64,000 bases of DNA from Burkholderiales bacterium (GCA_027486725.1 JAIXOP010000013.1:1-64000), one strand, 5' to 3'. Numbered from the stretch's first letter, positions 29,009 to 37,979 are shown. Made by a program: numbers and translations. Notes: generated from the sequence alone by a model not told the origin.

Positions 29009-30591
29009 GCCCGTCCCCACTCACTCTGGATATAGCCGTTGGACAGGCGGTCCCAGGCAAAGATGCTCTGGGTCTGGATGGTTCCCGACTCCAAGCCACA
29101 GACCTCCACGATATCGCTGACGCGACGGCGACCATCCGGGAATCGTCGCTGATGAACGATGACGTCGATGGCGGAAGCAATCTGCTCGCGCACTGCCTGG
29201 CTTGGCAGGTCAAAGCCCGCCATCATGACCATCACCTCAAGGCGAGCCAACACATCGCGGGGATTGTTAGCGTGGACCGTCGTGAGACTTCCTTCATGGC
29301 CCGTGTTCATGGCCTGAAGCATGTCGAGCGCCTCACCGCCTCGGCATTCACCAACAATGATCCGGTCGGGCCGCATGCGAAGCGCATTGCGGACCAGGTC
29401 GCGGATGGTAATTCTTCCTTCGCCCTCGGCATTGGCTTCGCGCGACTCCAGAGACACGAGATTGTGCGCTTGCAGGTGCAGCTCGGCGGCATCCTCGACC
29501 GTAATCAAGCGCTCCGACGCAGGGATGCACATGGCTAGGCTTCGCAGAAGAGTGGTCTTTCCCGAACCCGTGCCGCCGCTGACCACCACGTTCTTTTTTC
29601 CTTCAACCGACGACCGCAGATAGCTGGACATGGCCGGAGTCATGGAACCACCGCGATCCAAATCATCCAGAGTCAGTTGATGGGGCTGGAATTTCCGAAT
29701 TGTGAGGCTGGGCCCCGACACCGCGGGCGGCGAAAGGACTGCATTGATGCGAGACCCATCGGCCAGGCGCCCATCGGCCATAGGCATCGCATCGTCGATC
29801 CTCCGCCCCAAGGGAGAAAACATCCGCTCGATCACCCGCCGAAGGGCAAAGGGGCTCTCGAATGAGAAGGGGGTGCGCTGACAGACGCCCGAAGACTCCA
29901 CAAAAATACTGCCCGGACCATTGACCATGATTTCGGTGACCTCGGGGTTGCGGAGTAAGGACTCCAAAGGGCCAAAGCCCACAACTTCTGCAACCATCCG
30001 ATCCATCCATGCGGGTCGATGATCCACAGCCACCGCGTTTCGGGCCGACAGGATGCGCAACGCCAAGACGGCGCATTCGGCGCGCAGGGCCTTGTCGCTC
30101 ATGCCCGCCCAATCGCGCCGGGTTGCATCGAGGGCGGTGCGAAGCTCACGAACCAGATCCGCCAGGACCTCCGCCGGAATCTCCTCGTTGTCGAGGAAGC
30201 TCAATCCCGGAGCGGCTGCGGGCGGGTCTTCGACGACGAGCCTCCAGCCGGCAATTCCCACCTCATCGCTGCTCCGCAGAGGGCCATGCTCCTTGACGCT
30301 TCGGCCATTGACCTGAATGCCCGAGAAGCTTCCCAGATCTCGGACCAATGGGCCCGAGGGCGTGGCAACAATCTCAGCGTGGACCCGAGAGACCGTTAGC
30401 CCTGCCAACACGATGTCGAGATCGGCCTGTCGGCCAATCCGCACTGCGTGACGAAGGCTCTTGGTGACCACACCCTGATCCTCCATCCCGCGAAACAGGC
30501 GGACACGCAGAGCAGCGCACCTGCCATCGGCATCGGAACTGGGGTGGGAGCCGAGGTGGGTGCTTGGGGTTGAGCTCAGTTCGAAGGACAT
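29005..30591 (-). CDS. cpaF: CpaF/TadA-type secretion ATPase with N-terminal FHA domain
   Basis: N-term RIGRQADLDIVLAGLTVSRVHAEIVATPSGPLVRDLGSFSGIQVNGR (FHA) then VVSGGTGSGKTTLLRSLAMCIPASERLITVEDAAEL and GECRGGEALDMLQAMNTGHEGSLTTVHANNPRDVLARLEVM. Confidence 0.93.
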   Translation of the reverse strand: MSFELSSTPSTHLGSHPSSDADGRCAALRVRLFRGMEDQGVVTKSLRHAVRIGRQADLDIVLAGLTVSRVHAEIVATPSGPLVRDLGSFSGIQVNGRSVKEHGPLRSSDEVGIAGWRLVVEDPPAAAPGLSFLDNEEIPAEVLADLVRELRTALDATRRDWAGMSDKALRAECAVLALRILSARNAVAVDHRPAWMDRMVAEVVGFGPLESLLRNPEVTEIMVNGPGSIFVESSGVCQRTPFSFESPFALRRVIERMFSPLGRRIDDAMPMADGRLADGSRINAVLSPPAVSGPSLTIRKFQPHQLTLDDLDRGGSMTPAMSSYLRSSVEGKKNVVVSGGTGSGKTTLLRSLAMCIPASERLITVEDAAELHLQAHNLVSLESREANAEGEGRITIRDLVRNALRMRPDRIIVGECRGGEALDMLQAMNTGHEGSLTTVHANNPRDVLARLEVMVMMAGFDLPSQAVREQIASAIDVIVHQRRFPDGRRRVSDIVEVCGLESGTIQTQSIFAWDRLSNGYIQSEWGRA

Positions 30592-30593
30592 CG

Positions 30594-32096
30594 CTACCTC
30601 CCACCATCGCGCAGTCGGCCTCGAACCGAATCCAGGTCTTGCTGGGATTTCTCGATGCGGTCAATGTTCTCCACACTGCTGGCCGACATTCGGCGAGGCG
30701 TCACAAACACCACCATCTCGCTGCGGTTCTCTCGGAAGTCAGTGGAACGAAACAGGGGGCCGAGGATGGGTAGCCGCCCCAGCAGAGCAAGACGTTCCTC
30801 CGAGCGCGAGCCCTCTTCGGCGTAGAGACCAGACATGACCAGGGTTTCGCCGAAATTCAGCTTGATCTGCGTCTCGGTCAATCGCGACAGAAATGCCGGA
30901 ATATCGCCCACCCGAATGGATGGATCGATGGTGGAGAGCTCGGTCAGGATGTTGGCCGAAAGACTGCCGTTGTCGTTCACCCGAGGCTGAACTTCAAAAC
31001 GGATCCCATAGGGCTTGAATTGAATGGTGGTGGTGCCCAAGGCGCTGGTTGCGGGCAGAGGAATCTCGCCGCCCGCGAGAAACCGGGCACTGCCGCCACT
31101 GCGGCAAGAAAGCACTGGCTCGGCCAATACCAGCGCATCTCCATCTTGCTCCAGCAGATTGATCACCGACAAAACCGCCGTCTGAAGGCCCACATACACC
31201 GCGAATGGGGAGACCTTCGCGCCCGCTGCGGCAACCGCACCCGAATCAGTGCCGGGAAAGTTGAGGGAGACCTCGGGGGCGCCACCCACCAGATTGCCGG
31301 TGGCCGCAGGTCGAAATACCCCATTGGTCTTGGCATCGCCCACGGCAGCAGCGATGGGGCCCGAGATGCTCTTCTGCCAGTTGATGCCGATGCGCTCCAA
31401 CGCGTTGCGCTTGATCTCCAGAAACCGGACCTCGAGCGCCAACATTTCCTCGGTCCCGGAGGACTCGACGAGATTCAACACCGCAGCATCCGACTTCGCG
31501 AAATGGCCAACCCTCGCTGCCTCGTGCTCGTCGCGGGCGGTGCCCGAGATCACGATGCGATCGCCCACAATGTCGAGCTTCAACTGAGTGGCGGCGGTGT
31601 CGGTGGCCAGGGTGGCTTGCATCGCCTGTGCCCGTGCCTCCAAAGACTCGGGACGGACCCGAACTCGGATCCGGCTGGGAGCCGCCGCACCCCGCTGCCA
31701 GACCAGCAGACTGGTCATGCCGACCCGACGGCCTGCCAGCAGAAGGCCCGACGGTGACTTCAGAGACTTGACCGACACAACCTCGGCGTCGCCCACAGCA
31801 ACCCGGTGCAGGTCCGGGATGTTCACGACCTCGGGCTCGCCCAGGGCGATGCTGATGTCGCGAACCGATGGGCTGCCCGACGCCCAGGCACTGTTCCCAG
31901 CCATGGGGCCAAAGGCCAGCAGGCATGTCGCCAGGGCAACGAGAAGGCCCTGGAGTCGGCTGGCAGCCGGGTGAACCCAAAGGCCAGGACGATCGGCCTT
32001 GGGCACCCGAGACGCTGCGGGCCGGGGGCTCGGCGGTGGAGGAGGCGGCGGTGGGGGCATGGGCACCGCCGGGGCAGATGGACGAAGGCTGAGCAT
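30594..32096 (-). CDS. cpaC: CpaC/RcpA-type secretin
   Basis: GEPEVVNIPDLHRVAVGDAEVVSVKSL...ALEVRFLEIKRNALERIGINW...NILTELSTIDPS...LPILGPLFRSTDFRENRSEMVVFVTPR. Confidence 0.9.
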   Translation of the reverse strand: MLSLRPSAPAVPMPPPPPPPPPSPRPAASRVPKADRPGLWVHPAASRLQGLLVALATCLLAFGPMAGNSAWASGSPSVRDISIALGEPEVVNIPDLHRVAVGDAEVVSVKSLKSPSGLLLAGRRVGMTSLLVWQRGAAAPSRIRVRVRPESLEARAQAMQATLATDTAATQLKLDIVGDRIVISGTARDEHEAARVGHFAKSDAAVLNLVESSGTEEMLALEVRFLEIKRNALERIGINWQKSISGPIAAAVGDAKTNGVFRPAATGNLVGGAPEVSLNFPGTDSGAVAAAGAKVSPFAVYVGLQTAVLSVINLLEQDGDALVLAEPVLSCRSGGSARFLAGGEIPLPATSALGTTTIQFKPYGIRFEVQPRVNDNGSLSANILTELSTIDPSIRVGDIPAFLSRLTETQIKLNFGETLVMSGLYAEEGSRSEERLALLGRLPILGPLFRSTDFRENRSEMVVFVTPRRMSASSVENIDRIEKSQQDLDSVRGRLRDGGR

Positions 32097-32098
32097 GG

Positions 32099-33016
32099 CT
32101 ACTCCCCTTTGGATTGGGTTTGGTGGAGAAGGATTTCGACCTCGGATGACGTCGCACGGGGGGCTGGAGACTCAGCGGTGGGGCCGATGTCGCTGGGCGA
32201 TCGAAGGGCCAGGTTGAGCTGCCCCCGCGATTGGGCGGCGAGCACCCGAGAGACCCGACCGTTGGGAATCTCAAAGAGCAGACTGCTGGGTGCTGTGCCG
32301 GCGACGGACCACGCGGCGTTGCCGGAGGTCATATGACGAACGCGCACTGCACTCACCACCAGGCGTGCTGCGGGCGGCGATGCAATGGCCGAGGACTGGA
32401 CCTGAATGCCGCTGCCATCGCCCAGATTGGAGGGCAGCGTCTCCACCTCGTAGAGATCGACCAGGTCACCATCGCGAAGAATGCCCTGCCACCCAACGCC
32501 CAATTGCAGCGCCAGAAGCCGGTGCCCGGGAGGCAGCTCATCGGGGCTGCTTCGAGCCTGGCCAGGCCGCTCCAGATCGGTGACGCGGATTGGGTCGCCC
32601 GGCCGAATTTCGCGGCGAAGGAACTTGCCCAGCTGGGCGTCCAGCCCCGCAGCATCGAGGTGCTCCTCGGAGAGCCACTGCGATGGAAGGCTGCGCAGCG
32701 CGAGCCAATCCGCCGACAGCGGGGTTCCCGGTGCGAGGACGACCTGGGCAACCACCACGCTCCGGGTCCGAAGGCCTTGAGTCGCAGCCGATGATGATGT
32801 GGCCTCTTGGGCCTCGCGCAGACCCGCCTCCCGCGCAGCGTCCTTTGCCTCGCCAAGCAACACGAAGCCCAACACCGCCGACACAAGCCCCGACAGCACC
32901 GCCAGCACCAGCGCACGACGCTCTCGAAACCATGGCAGCCGAAGTCGAAGAGAGTGAATCGCGCGATGCACGGGAGAAGCCCATCGGCGGAGCATGGAGT
33001 GCACGGGGGTGGACAT
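32099..33016 (-). CDS. cpaB: CpaB/RcpC-type pilus assembly protein
   Basis: One TM then RTRSVVVAQVVLAPGTPLSADWLALRSLPSQWL...GHRLLALQLG...LRDGDLVDLYEVE (SAF/CpaB); alternative start 33031. Confidence 0.82.
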   Translation of the reverse strand: MSTPVHSMLRRWASPVHRAIHSLRLRLPWFRERRALVLAVLSGLVSAVLGFVLLGEAKDAAREAGLREAQEATSSSAATQGLRTRSVVVAQVVLAPGTPLSADWLALRSLPSQWLSEEHLDAAGLDAQLGKFLRREIRPGDPIRVTDLERPGQARSSPDELPPGHRLLALQLGVGWQGILRDGDLVDLYEVETLPSNLGDGSGIQVQSSAIASPPAARLVVSAVRVRHMTSGNAAWSVAGTAPSSLLFEIPNGRVSRVLAAQSRGQLNLALRSPSDIGPTAESPAPRATSSEVEILLHQTQSKGE

Positions 33017-33037
33017 CGATAATCCTTCCATTTGGGT

Positions 33038-33169
33038 TTAGGGAAGACTCAGAATCCAAAGCGCATGCCCCCAATACCGCTCGAGGGCGGGCATCAGATG
33101 ACTCAACAGCGCCTTGGCCAAGGCGAGACTCAGAAAAACAGCGAGCAGCACCGACTCCAGGGCACTCAT
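33038..33169 (-). CDS. Unannotated 43-aa putative membrane peptide in tad operon
   Basis: MSALESVLLAVFLSLALAKALLSHLMPALERYWGHALWILSLP; ATGA overlap with upstream gene stop; below ORF-track cutoff. Confidence 0.5.
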   Translation of the reverse strand: MSALESVLLAVFLSLALAKALLSHLMPALERYWGHALWILSLP

Positions 33170-33753
33170 GGCTGCACCTGCGGCGATTTGCGTTGAAACA
33201 CCACGTGGACCCAACGACCCTCATCGACGGGGATCGTGAGCAACGACAGCGACTCCCCGCGACGGGATGCGTGGCTGATCCAGGGCTGGGTGGCCTCTGG
33301 CATGGCTGGAAGTTCACCCACCACGCCGTGGCGAAGCCGAAGCTCCTGGTGCGCATTGGCGATCTCCAGCGCAGAGGGGAATGTGGACGGCAGGGTGAGT
33401 GGTGTCACGCGAATGACAACCCCATCCGCGGGCGCCCACTCGGCACCGCTGACCAGCCGAGGATCGGGCCGGAGGGTGGCGAGCTCCGCGGTGACGCGCC
33501 AGCCGGTGGCCTCACGGTCTACGGCACGCCACTGCTCGGCCTGCCAACGCCCAGGGGTGAGCAGGCGTGCCACCACGCACCAGCCGGGAACCTCATGACG
33601 AAAGACCATGGTCGTCTGACGCTCCCACAGCACCGCGGTGGCATCGCGGGCGGCGCAGCCGCCCAGTTCGGAACGGCGGTGCTCCAGCTGCATCGCCGAG
33701 GCACTGGACCAGAGCAGCAACGACGACACGATCACGAAAAGGAGGCGGGTCAT
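33166..33753 (-). CDS. Hypothetical exported protein in tad operon
   Basis: MTRLLFVIVSSLLLWSSASAMQ signal peptide; overlaps flanking tad genes. Confidence 0.7.
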   Translation of the reverse strand: MTRLLFVIVSSLLLWSSASAMQLEHRRSELGGCAARDATAVLWERQTTMVFRHEVPGWCVVARLLTPGRWQAEQWRAVDREATGWRVTAELATLRPDPRLVSGAEWAPADGVVIRVTPLTLPSTFPSALEIANAHQELRLRHGVVGELPAMPEATQPWISHASRRGESLSLLTIPVDEGRWVHVVFQRKSPQVQP

Positions 33754-34454
33754 GGCCGAACCCCTGGCGGAGCCTGGGTGCCCGGGAAAGGCCGCATCCA
33801 GTCGAGTCGATGAAAGCCCCGCGAAAAAGGGCGGCTCCCACGCTCAAGGCCGATGGATTCAAACAAAGGCATCAGCACCTGAGTCGCCGGCGCATGCACC
33901 ACCGAGATCAACGCGCGCATGGCCTCCGATGGCTCTGCCCCGGACGCCACCCGCAGCTGGGCAAGGCCCTGATTCTGCGTGGCCCAGTCTTCGGTGTGCA
34001 TGGCCAGGGAACGATGGGTTGCGATGCGGCCGGCCGAGGCCCAATGGAAGTCTTCCGCAACCGAGACACGAACGAGACTGCGAGGATCTGGGAGCTCAAA
34101 CAGCTGGTCTGCAGCCCTCTGGGTGGCGCCCCGAAGCACATCCCCCAAGCGATCCAAAGGGCGTTGTCCCCCGACATCGGCCACGGGCCGATCGATCGAA
34201 ATGTCGGGACTGGGAAGACCCTGAACCCCCGCCGCCTTCACCCATCGGCTGCAGCCCTGAGGGTCCAGTCGGCAGGCATCGAGAAGACCGCGGCCGGCCG
34301 AGATGGCCTCGGACTCCTGCAGGCCAACCCGAAACACCACAGACAGACCAACAGCCACCAATGCGAGGGGCACCACCAAGATGAGTGATTCGAGAATTGC
34401 CTGTCCGCTCGGTGGACGGGAACGCAAACCAGGGCTGCGCAATGGGCGACTCAT
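33750..34454 (-). CDS. TadE-like pseudopilin
   Basis: SGQAILESLILVVPLALVAVGLSVVFRVG N-terminal helix. Confidence 0.72.
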   Translation of the reverse strand: MSRPLRSPGLRSRPPSGQAILESLILVVPLALVAVGLSVVFRVGLQESEAISAGRGLLDACRLDPQGCSRWVKAAGVQGLPSPDISIDRPVADVGGQRPLDRLGDVLRGATQRAADQLFELPDPRSLVRVSVAEDFHWASAGRIATHRSLAMHTEDWATQNQGLAQLRVASGAEPSEAMRALISVVHAPATQVLMPLFESIGLERGSRPFSRGFHRLDWMRPFPGTQAPPGVRP

Positions 34455-35755
34455 GGTGCCTCCGTTCGTCGGGATGCCAGGGTGGTGGCGAGCAGCTCAT
34501 CGGCCGCACTGACCGGAACCAGCCTCGACGTCCAGTAGGGCTGGAACACACTCGGCAGTTCGTTGCTGCCCGCGGGCGCAACAAAGGTTGCCTCGGCCGC
34601 TGCCAGGGTCCAGAGCGCCCCGCCCAGCAGGTTGCTCTGCGGAGCCGACTCGTGCGTTGCTCGGGCGAACCGACTCTGGTGCTGAGGAAGACGAACCATC
34701 ACGGGAACGCGAAAGCGCTGGCGCAGCCGGGCTTCGGCAGTGCCATCGGCAAAATCGCGCAGGCTGGCCAGCCCCAGGTAGCCTCTTGCCACCATGGGGT
34801 CGGCCTCGGCCGACCTGCGGGCGCTGGGATTGACGGCACTGGCGGCATGCACCGATGCAGACCAGGGATCGGATTCGCCGGCTCCCCGCGCTGCCCCCCA
34901 GCCCAGGGCGATGCCCTCGGAGGTGTTGCGACAGAATGGGTTGAACCGACCACCCCGGCGCCAGAAGTGCAAGGAGAGCGTGTCGGTGGCAACCCAGCCC
35001 GAGAGATCGTCGGCCAACGCTGTGGCACCCCGACGTCGGATCGGGGCGAACAAATGCGACGCGCTCCGGGGGATGCAGGTCACCAACGGCACCAGCGACT
35101 GATCGAAGCTCCTTCCCTGAGTGAAAGGGTCCAGGGTCTGGCGGAGATGGGCCACATGGGGCTGCCGTGCAGTGCCGGTGTGATCTACGACCGCACGCGA
35201 ATAGGCCACCACATCTGCCGTGGCGAGCGTCTGGCCAAACGCACGGCGGTCAGCACTCCAAATGACCTCATTGACGAGCGACTGCGTGAGGAATGGCGAG
35301 GCCGAGGCATGCATGACCCGCTGGGAGCTTGCCAGGGCTCGGGTGTAAAACGATCGCAGCGGAACCTCGGCCGCCACCGCCGCATGGGTTGAGCGCTTGA
35401 GGAGTTCGGCTCCACGATGAATCGACTCCAAGGTGGGACCGATGTAAGGGATGAACTGCGCGAGCTGCGCACCATTGCCCGAGGTCTTCTCCAGTTGCGC
35501 AACCCAGGCCGCCAGAGTCAGGCTCTGGGCCATCATGGCTTCATTGGCAGCGATGGCTCGATTTGCATAGGCCTGATAATTCAGCGCCTGAGCCATCTGT
35601 GTGGCAGCCGACAGGGCGGCAGCATCGGCCAGATGATCGAGTTGATTGCGCTCTTGCACGGCATTGGTCTGACGCCCCAGCAGGACCAAGGCGAGGCCAG
35701 CCACAGCAAGCAGTGCCAGGCCACCCGCCGCGAGGAATCCCCGGGGCGCCGACAT
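34451..35755 (-). CDS. TadG-like pilus assembly protein
   Basis: N-terminal TM followed by QERNQLDHLADAAALSAATQMAQALNYQAYANRAIAANEAMMAQ typical of TadG-like proteins. Confidence 0.75.
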   Translation of the reverse strand: MSAPRGFLAAGGLALLAVAGLALVLLGRQTNAVQERNQLDHLADAAALSAATQMAQALNYQAYANRAIAANEAMMAQSLTLAAWVAQLEKTSGNGAQLAQFIPYIGPTLESIHRGAELLKRSTHAAVAAEVPLRSFYTRALASSQRVMHASASPFLTQSLVNEVIWSADRRAFGQTLATADVVAYSRAVVDHTGTARQPHVAHLRQTLDPFTQGRSFDQSLVPLVTCIPRSASHLFAPIRRRGATALADDLSGWVATDTLSLHFWRRGGRFNPFCRNTSEGIALGWGAARGAGESDPWSASVHAASAVNPSARRSAEADPMVARGYLGLASLRDFADGTAEARLRQRFRVPVMVRLPQHQSRFARATHESAPQSNLLGGALWTLAAAEATFVAPAGSNELPSVFQPYWTSRLVPVSAADELLATTLASRRTEAP

Positions 35756-36045
35756 CAGTGGTTGCCCTCGTTGTAGTTGCGCAGATCCTTCCGGGTGTTG
35801 GCCTCACCCCGGGCGGCATTGGCAGAGGTGCTCGCCGCACTCAACGCACTGGAGGCATCGTTGCCCGCGATTTCCTGAGCAATGCCAGCGGTCTGATTTC
35901 GGATCGTCTGACCAAGGAGGGTGTAGACGCCGATGGCGGCCACCGCGACCACCGCCACGACGATGATGTACTCGGTCATGCCCTGACCCAAGGGCAGAAC
36001 ACCCGGACGCAGACCGCGGAAGGAATGTGGGATGAGAAATTGCAT
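35755..36045 (-). CDS. Flp-type prepilin
   Basis: LG|QGMTEYIIVVAVVAVAAIGVYTLLG: G-X4-E-Y processing motif; 20-aa leader and 76-aa predicted mature pilin. Confidence 0.82.
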   Translation of the reverse strand: MQFLIPHSFRGLRPGVLPLGQGMTEYIIVVAVVAVAAIGVYTLLGQTIRNQTAGIAQEIAGNDASSALSAASTSANAARGEANTRKDLRNYNEGNH

Positions 36046-36046
36046 G

Positions 36047-36075
36047 CTGAGCTCCAGGGGGGTTGGGGAGCTCAG
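36047..36075 (-). promoter_or_regulatory. Leader hairpin occluding the prepilin Shine-Dalgarno
   Basis: Minus strand CTGAGCTCC-CCAACCCCCCT-GGAGCTCAG-C-ATG; GGAG lies in the 3' arm of a 9-bp perfect stem. Confidence 0.6.
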
Positions 36076-36202
36076 AGTCTGTCAATTTCGCGGGGGCCTG
36101 CCCATCGTGCAGATGGCCTAAGTGAAAGTCATAAACAAGGGGGCCTAGGCCAGGGGGACCCAGACCGCCGCGCCCCCTCCGAGGGAGGCGCAGCGAGGAG
36201 AA

Positions 36203-37006
36203 TCAATGCGCGTGCAGTCCTGTGCTGGCCAGCCAGGCCACCGCTACGCCCACCACCATCAGCAGTGGCTGACGCCAGGTGGCATGCGTGTGCCCATGGG
36301 CATGCTGGTGCTCGGCCTCGGCGTGCAGCTGCGGAATGAGGTCCGAAAGGGCGATGTAGATGAAGCTGCTGGCTGCCACCACCAAGACATAGGGCAGCAG
36401 GCTGGAGCTCTCGCCCAGGAAGTAAATGCCCGCAACACCACCAGCCGCTGAGCCCAAGCCCGCCAGCAGCAGCGCCATCAGGGCCTTGATTCTGGTGAAG
36501 CCGCTGTTGAGCAGCACAATGAAATTCCCGATCTGCTGCGGCACCTCGTGGGTGGCGATGGCCACCGCCGTCATGAGTCCCAGATAGGCATCCACGCGAA
36601 ACGCTGCCGCGATGAGCACGCCGTCGGCCAGGGCATGGATGCCACTGCCCACCAGCAGATTCACGCCGCCTCGGCCCGCCGCCTGGGCATCCCGCCCGTG
36701 CGGATGGTGGTGGCCGTCCATCTCATGGTGGTGGTCGTGCCGCAGCAGCTGCAGCCGCTCCAGCAAGAAGAACCCCAGCAGACCGCCCAGCAGGGTGGTG
36801 GTCATGGCGTGGGGCTCACTGCCGGGCTGATGCAGGCTCTCGGGCAGCAGATGCAGCAGGGCGGTGCCCAGCAGCAGGCCCGCCGAAAAACTGACCATCT
36901 GATCCACCGCCTTGGAGAGCCGGCCCACTGAAACCAGGCTCGCCAAGAGAATGCTGATGGCCGATGCCACCACGCAGGCGGCAAGAACGCTCGCCAACAG
37001 GGTCAT
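36203..37006 (-). CDS. ZIP family metal transporter
   Basis: HDHHHEMDGHHHPHG His-rich loop, GSGIHALADGVLIAAAF, TAVAIATHEVPQQIGNF. Confidence 0.92.
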   Translation of the reverse strand: MTLLASVLAACVVASAISILLASLVSVGRLSKAVDQMVSFSAGLLLGTALLHLLPESLHQPGSEPHAMTTTLLGGLLGFFLLERLQLLRHDHHHEMDGHHHPHGRDAQAAGRGGVNLLVGSGIHALADGVLIAAAFRVDAYLGLMTAVAIATHEVPQQIGNFIVLLNSGFTRIKALMALLLAGLGSAAGGVAGIYFLGESSSLLPYVLVVAASSFIYIALSDLIPQLHAEAEHQHAHGHTHATWRQPLLMVVGVAVAWLASTGLHAH

Positions 37007-37968
37007 GCGATGGTCTTCGCAAACCAGGCCAGGCAACGCTTCCAGGCATCTTCGGCCTGCTCCTTGCGGTAGCTCGGCCGGTAGTCCGCATGGAAGGCGT
37101 GCGGCGTGTCAGGGTAGAGAATGATGTCCGAGGCCTGGGCCGCCGCAGGGCCAGTGGAGAGCAGAAACTTCATTTCCTCCACATCCGCATTCGGAATTCC
37201 CGAGTCTGCGCCGCCATACAGGCCGAGCACGGGCCACTTCAGCTTTTCCACCACATCGATGGGATGCACGGGCGTTTCGGATGTGACGGTCGTGCGCAGC
37301 CGGCCATACCAGGCCACCCCGGCGCGAATCTCAGGGATCGCCGCCGAGGCCATCCACACGATGCGGCCACCCCAGCAAAAGCCCGTGATGCCCACCTGGC
37401 CGGAGCCGCGCCCCTCGGTCCGGGCCCAGGCCATGGCCGAGCGGACATCGCCCAGAACCTGGGCATCGGGCACCTTGCTCACGATGTTCTGAAAGAGGGC
37501 TGGAACGCTGTCGTATTTCGTGGGGTCGCCCTGCCGCTGGAAGAACTCCGGGGCCACTGCCAGGTAGCCCTGCTGAGCGAATCGGCGGCAGACATCCTTG
37601 ATGTGCTCATGCACACCAAAAATCTCTTGGACCACGATGATGGTCTTGAAATTTTTCCCCTGGGCAGGCCGGGCGAAGTAGGCATCGATGGGGCTGCCAT
37701 TGCCCGTGAGCTTGACCGTGCCCGTGGTGAGGCCCTGGTCGGAAGTGGTGATGACCTGCGCCTGCAGGTCCCCAGTGGGGGCCACGGCGGCAGCAAACCC
37801 AGCAAGCGCGGAGGCCGCTAAAAATCCACGGCGGCTGTGGGGAAGCAGCCCCTCGGGCAGGTCGCCCGAGTTCGCACCGCGCAACGACTTCACTTCTTGA
37901 ATCCATGAATCCATCACGATCTCCTTGGTTTGCGTTGGGTTTGCATTGGGTTTGTCGTCAGTGTGCAT
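37003..37968 (-). CDS. Dienelactone hydrolase family protein with Tat-like signal
   Basis: SRRGFLAASALAGFAAA, IIVVQEIFGVHEHIKDVCRRFA, GITGFCWGGRIVW, HAFHADYR. Confidence 0.92.
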   Translation of the reverse strand: MHTDDKPNANPTQTKEIVMDSWIQEVKSLRGANSGDLPEGLLPHSRRGFLAASALAGFAAAVAPTGDLQAQVITTSDQGLTTGTVKLTGNGSPIDAYFARPAQGKNFKTIIVVQEIFGVHEHIKDVCRRFAQQGYLAVAPEFFQRQGDPTKYDSVPALFQNIVSKVPDAQVLGDVRSAMAWARTEGRGSGQVGITGFCWGGRIVWMASAAIPEIRAGVAWYGRLRTTVTSETPVHPIDVVEKLKWPVLGLYGGADSGIPNADVEEMKFLLSTGPAAAQASDIILYPDTPHAFHADYRPSYRKEQAEDAWKRCLAWFAKTIA

Positions 37969-37979
37969 TCAGCGTTGAC

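Noticed and set aside
36080-36085. TTGACA (minus strand) as a -35 box for the pilin operon
   Set aside because: No acceptable -10 at 16-18 bp; the corresponding positions are a C-run in the hairpin loop.
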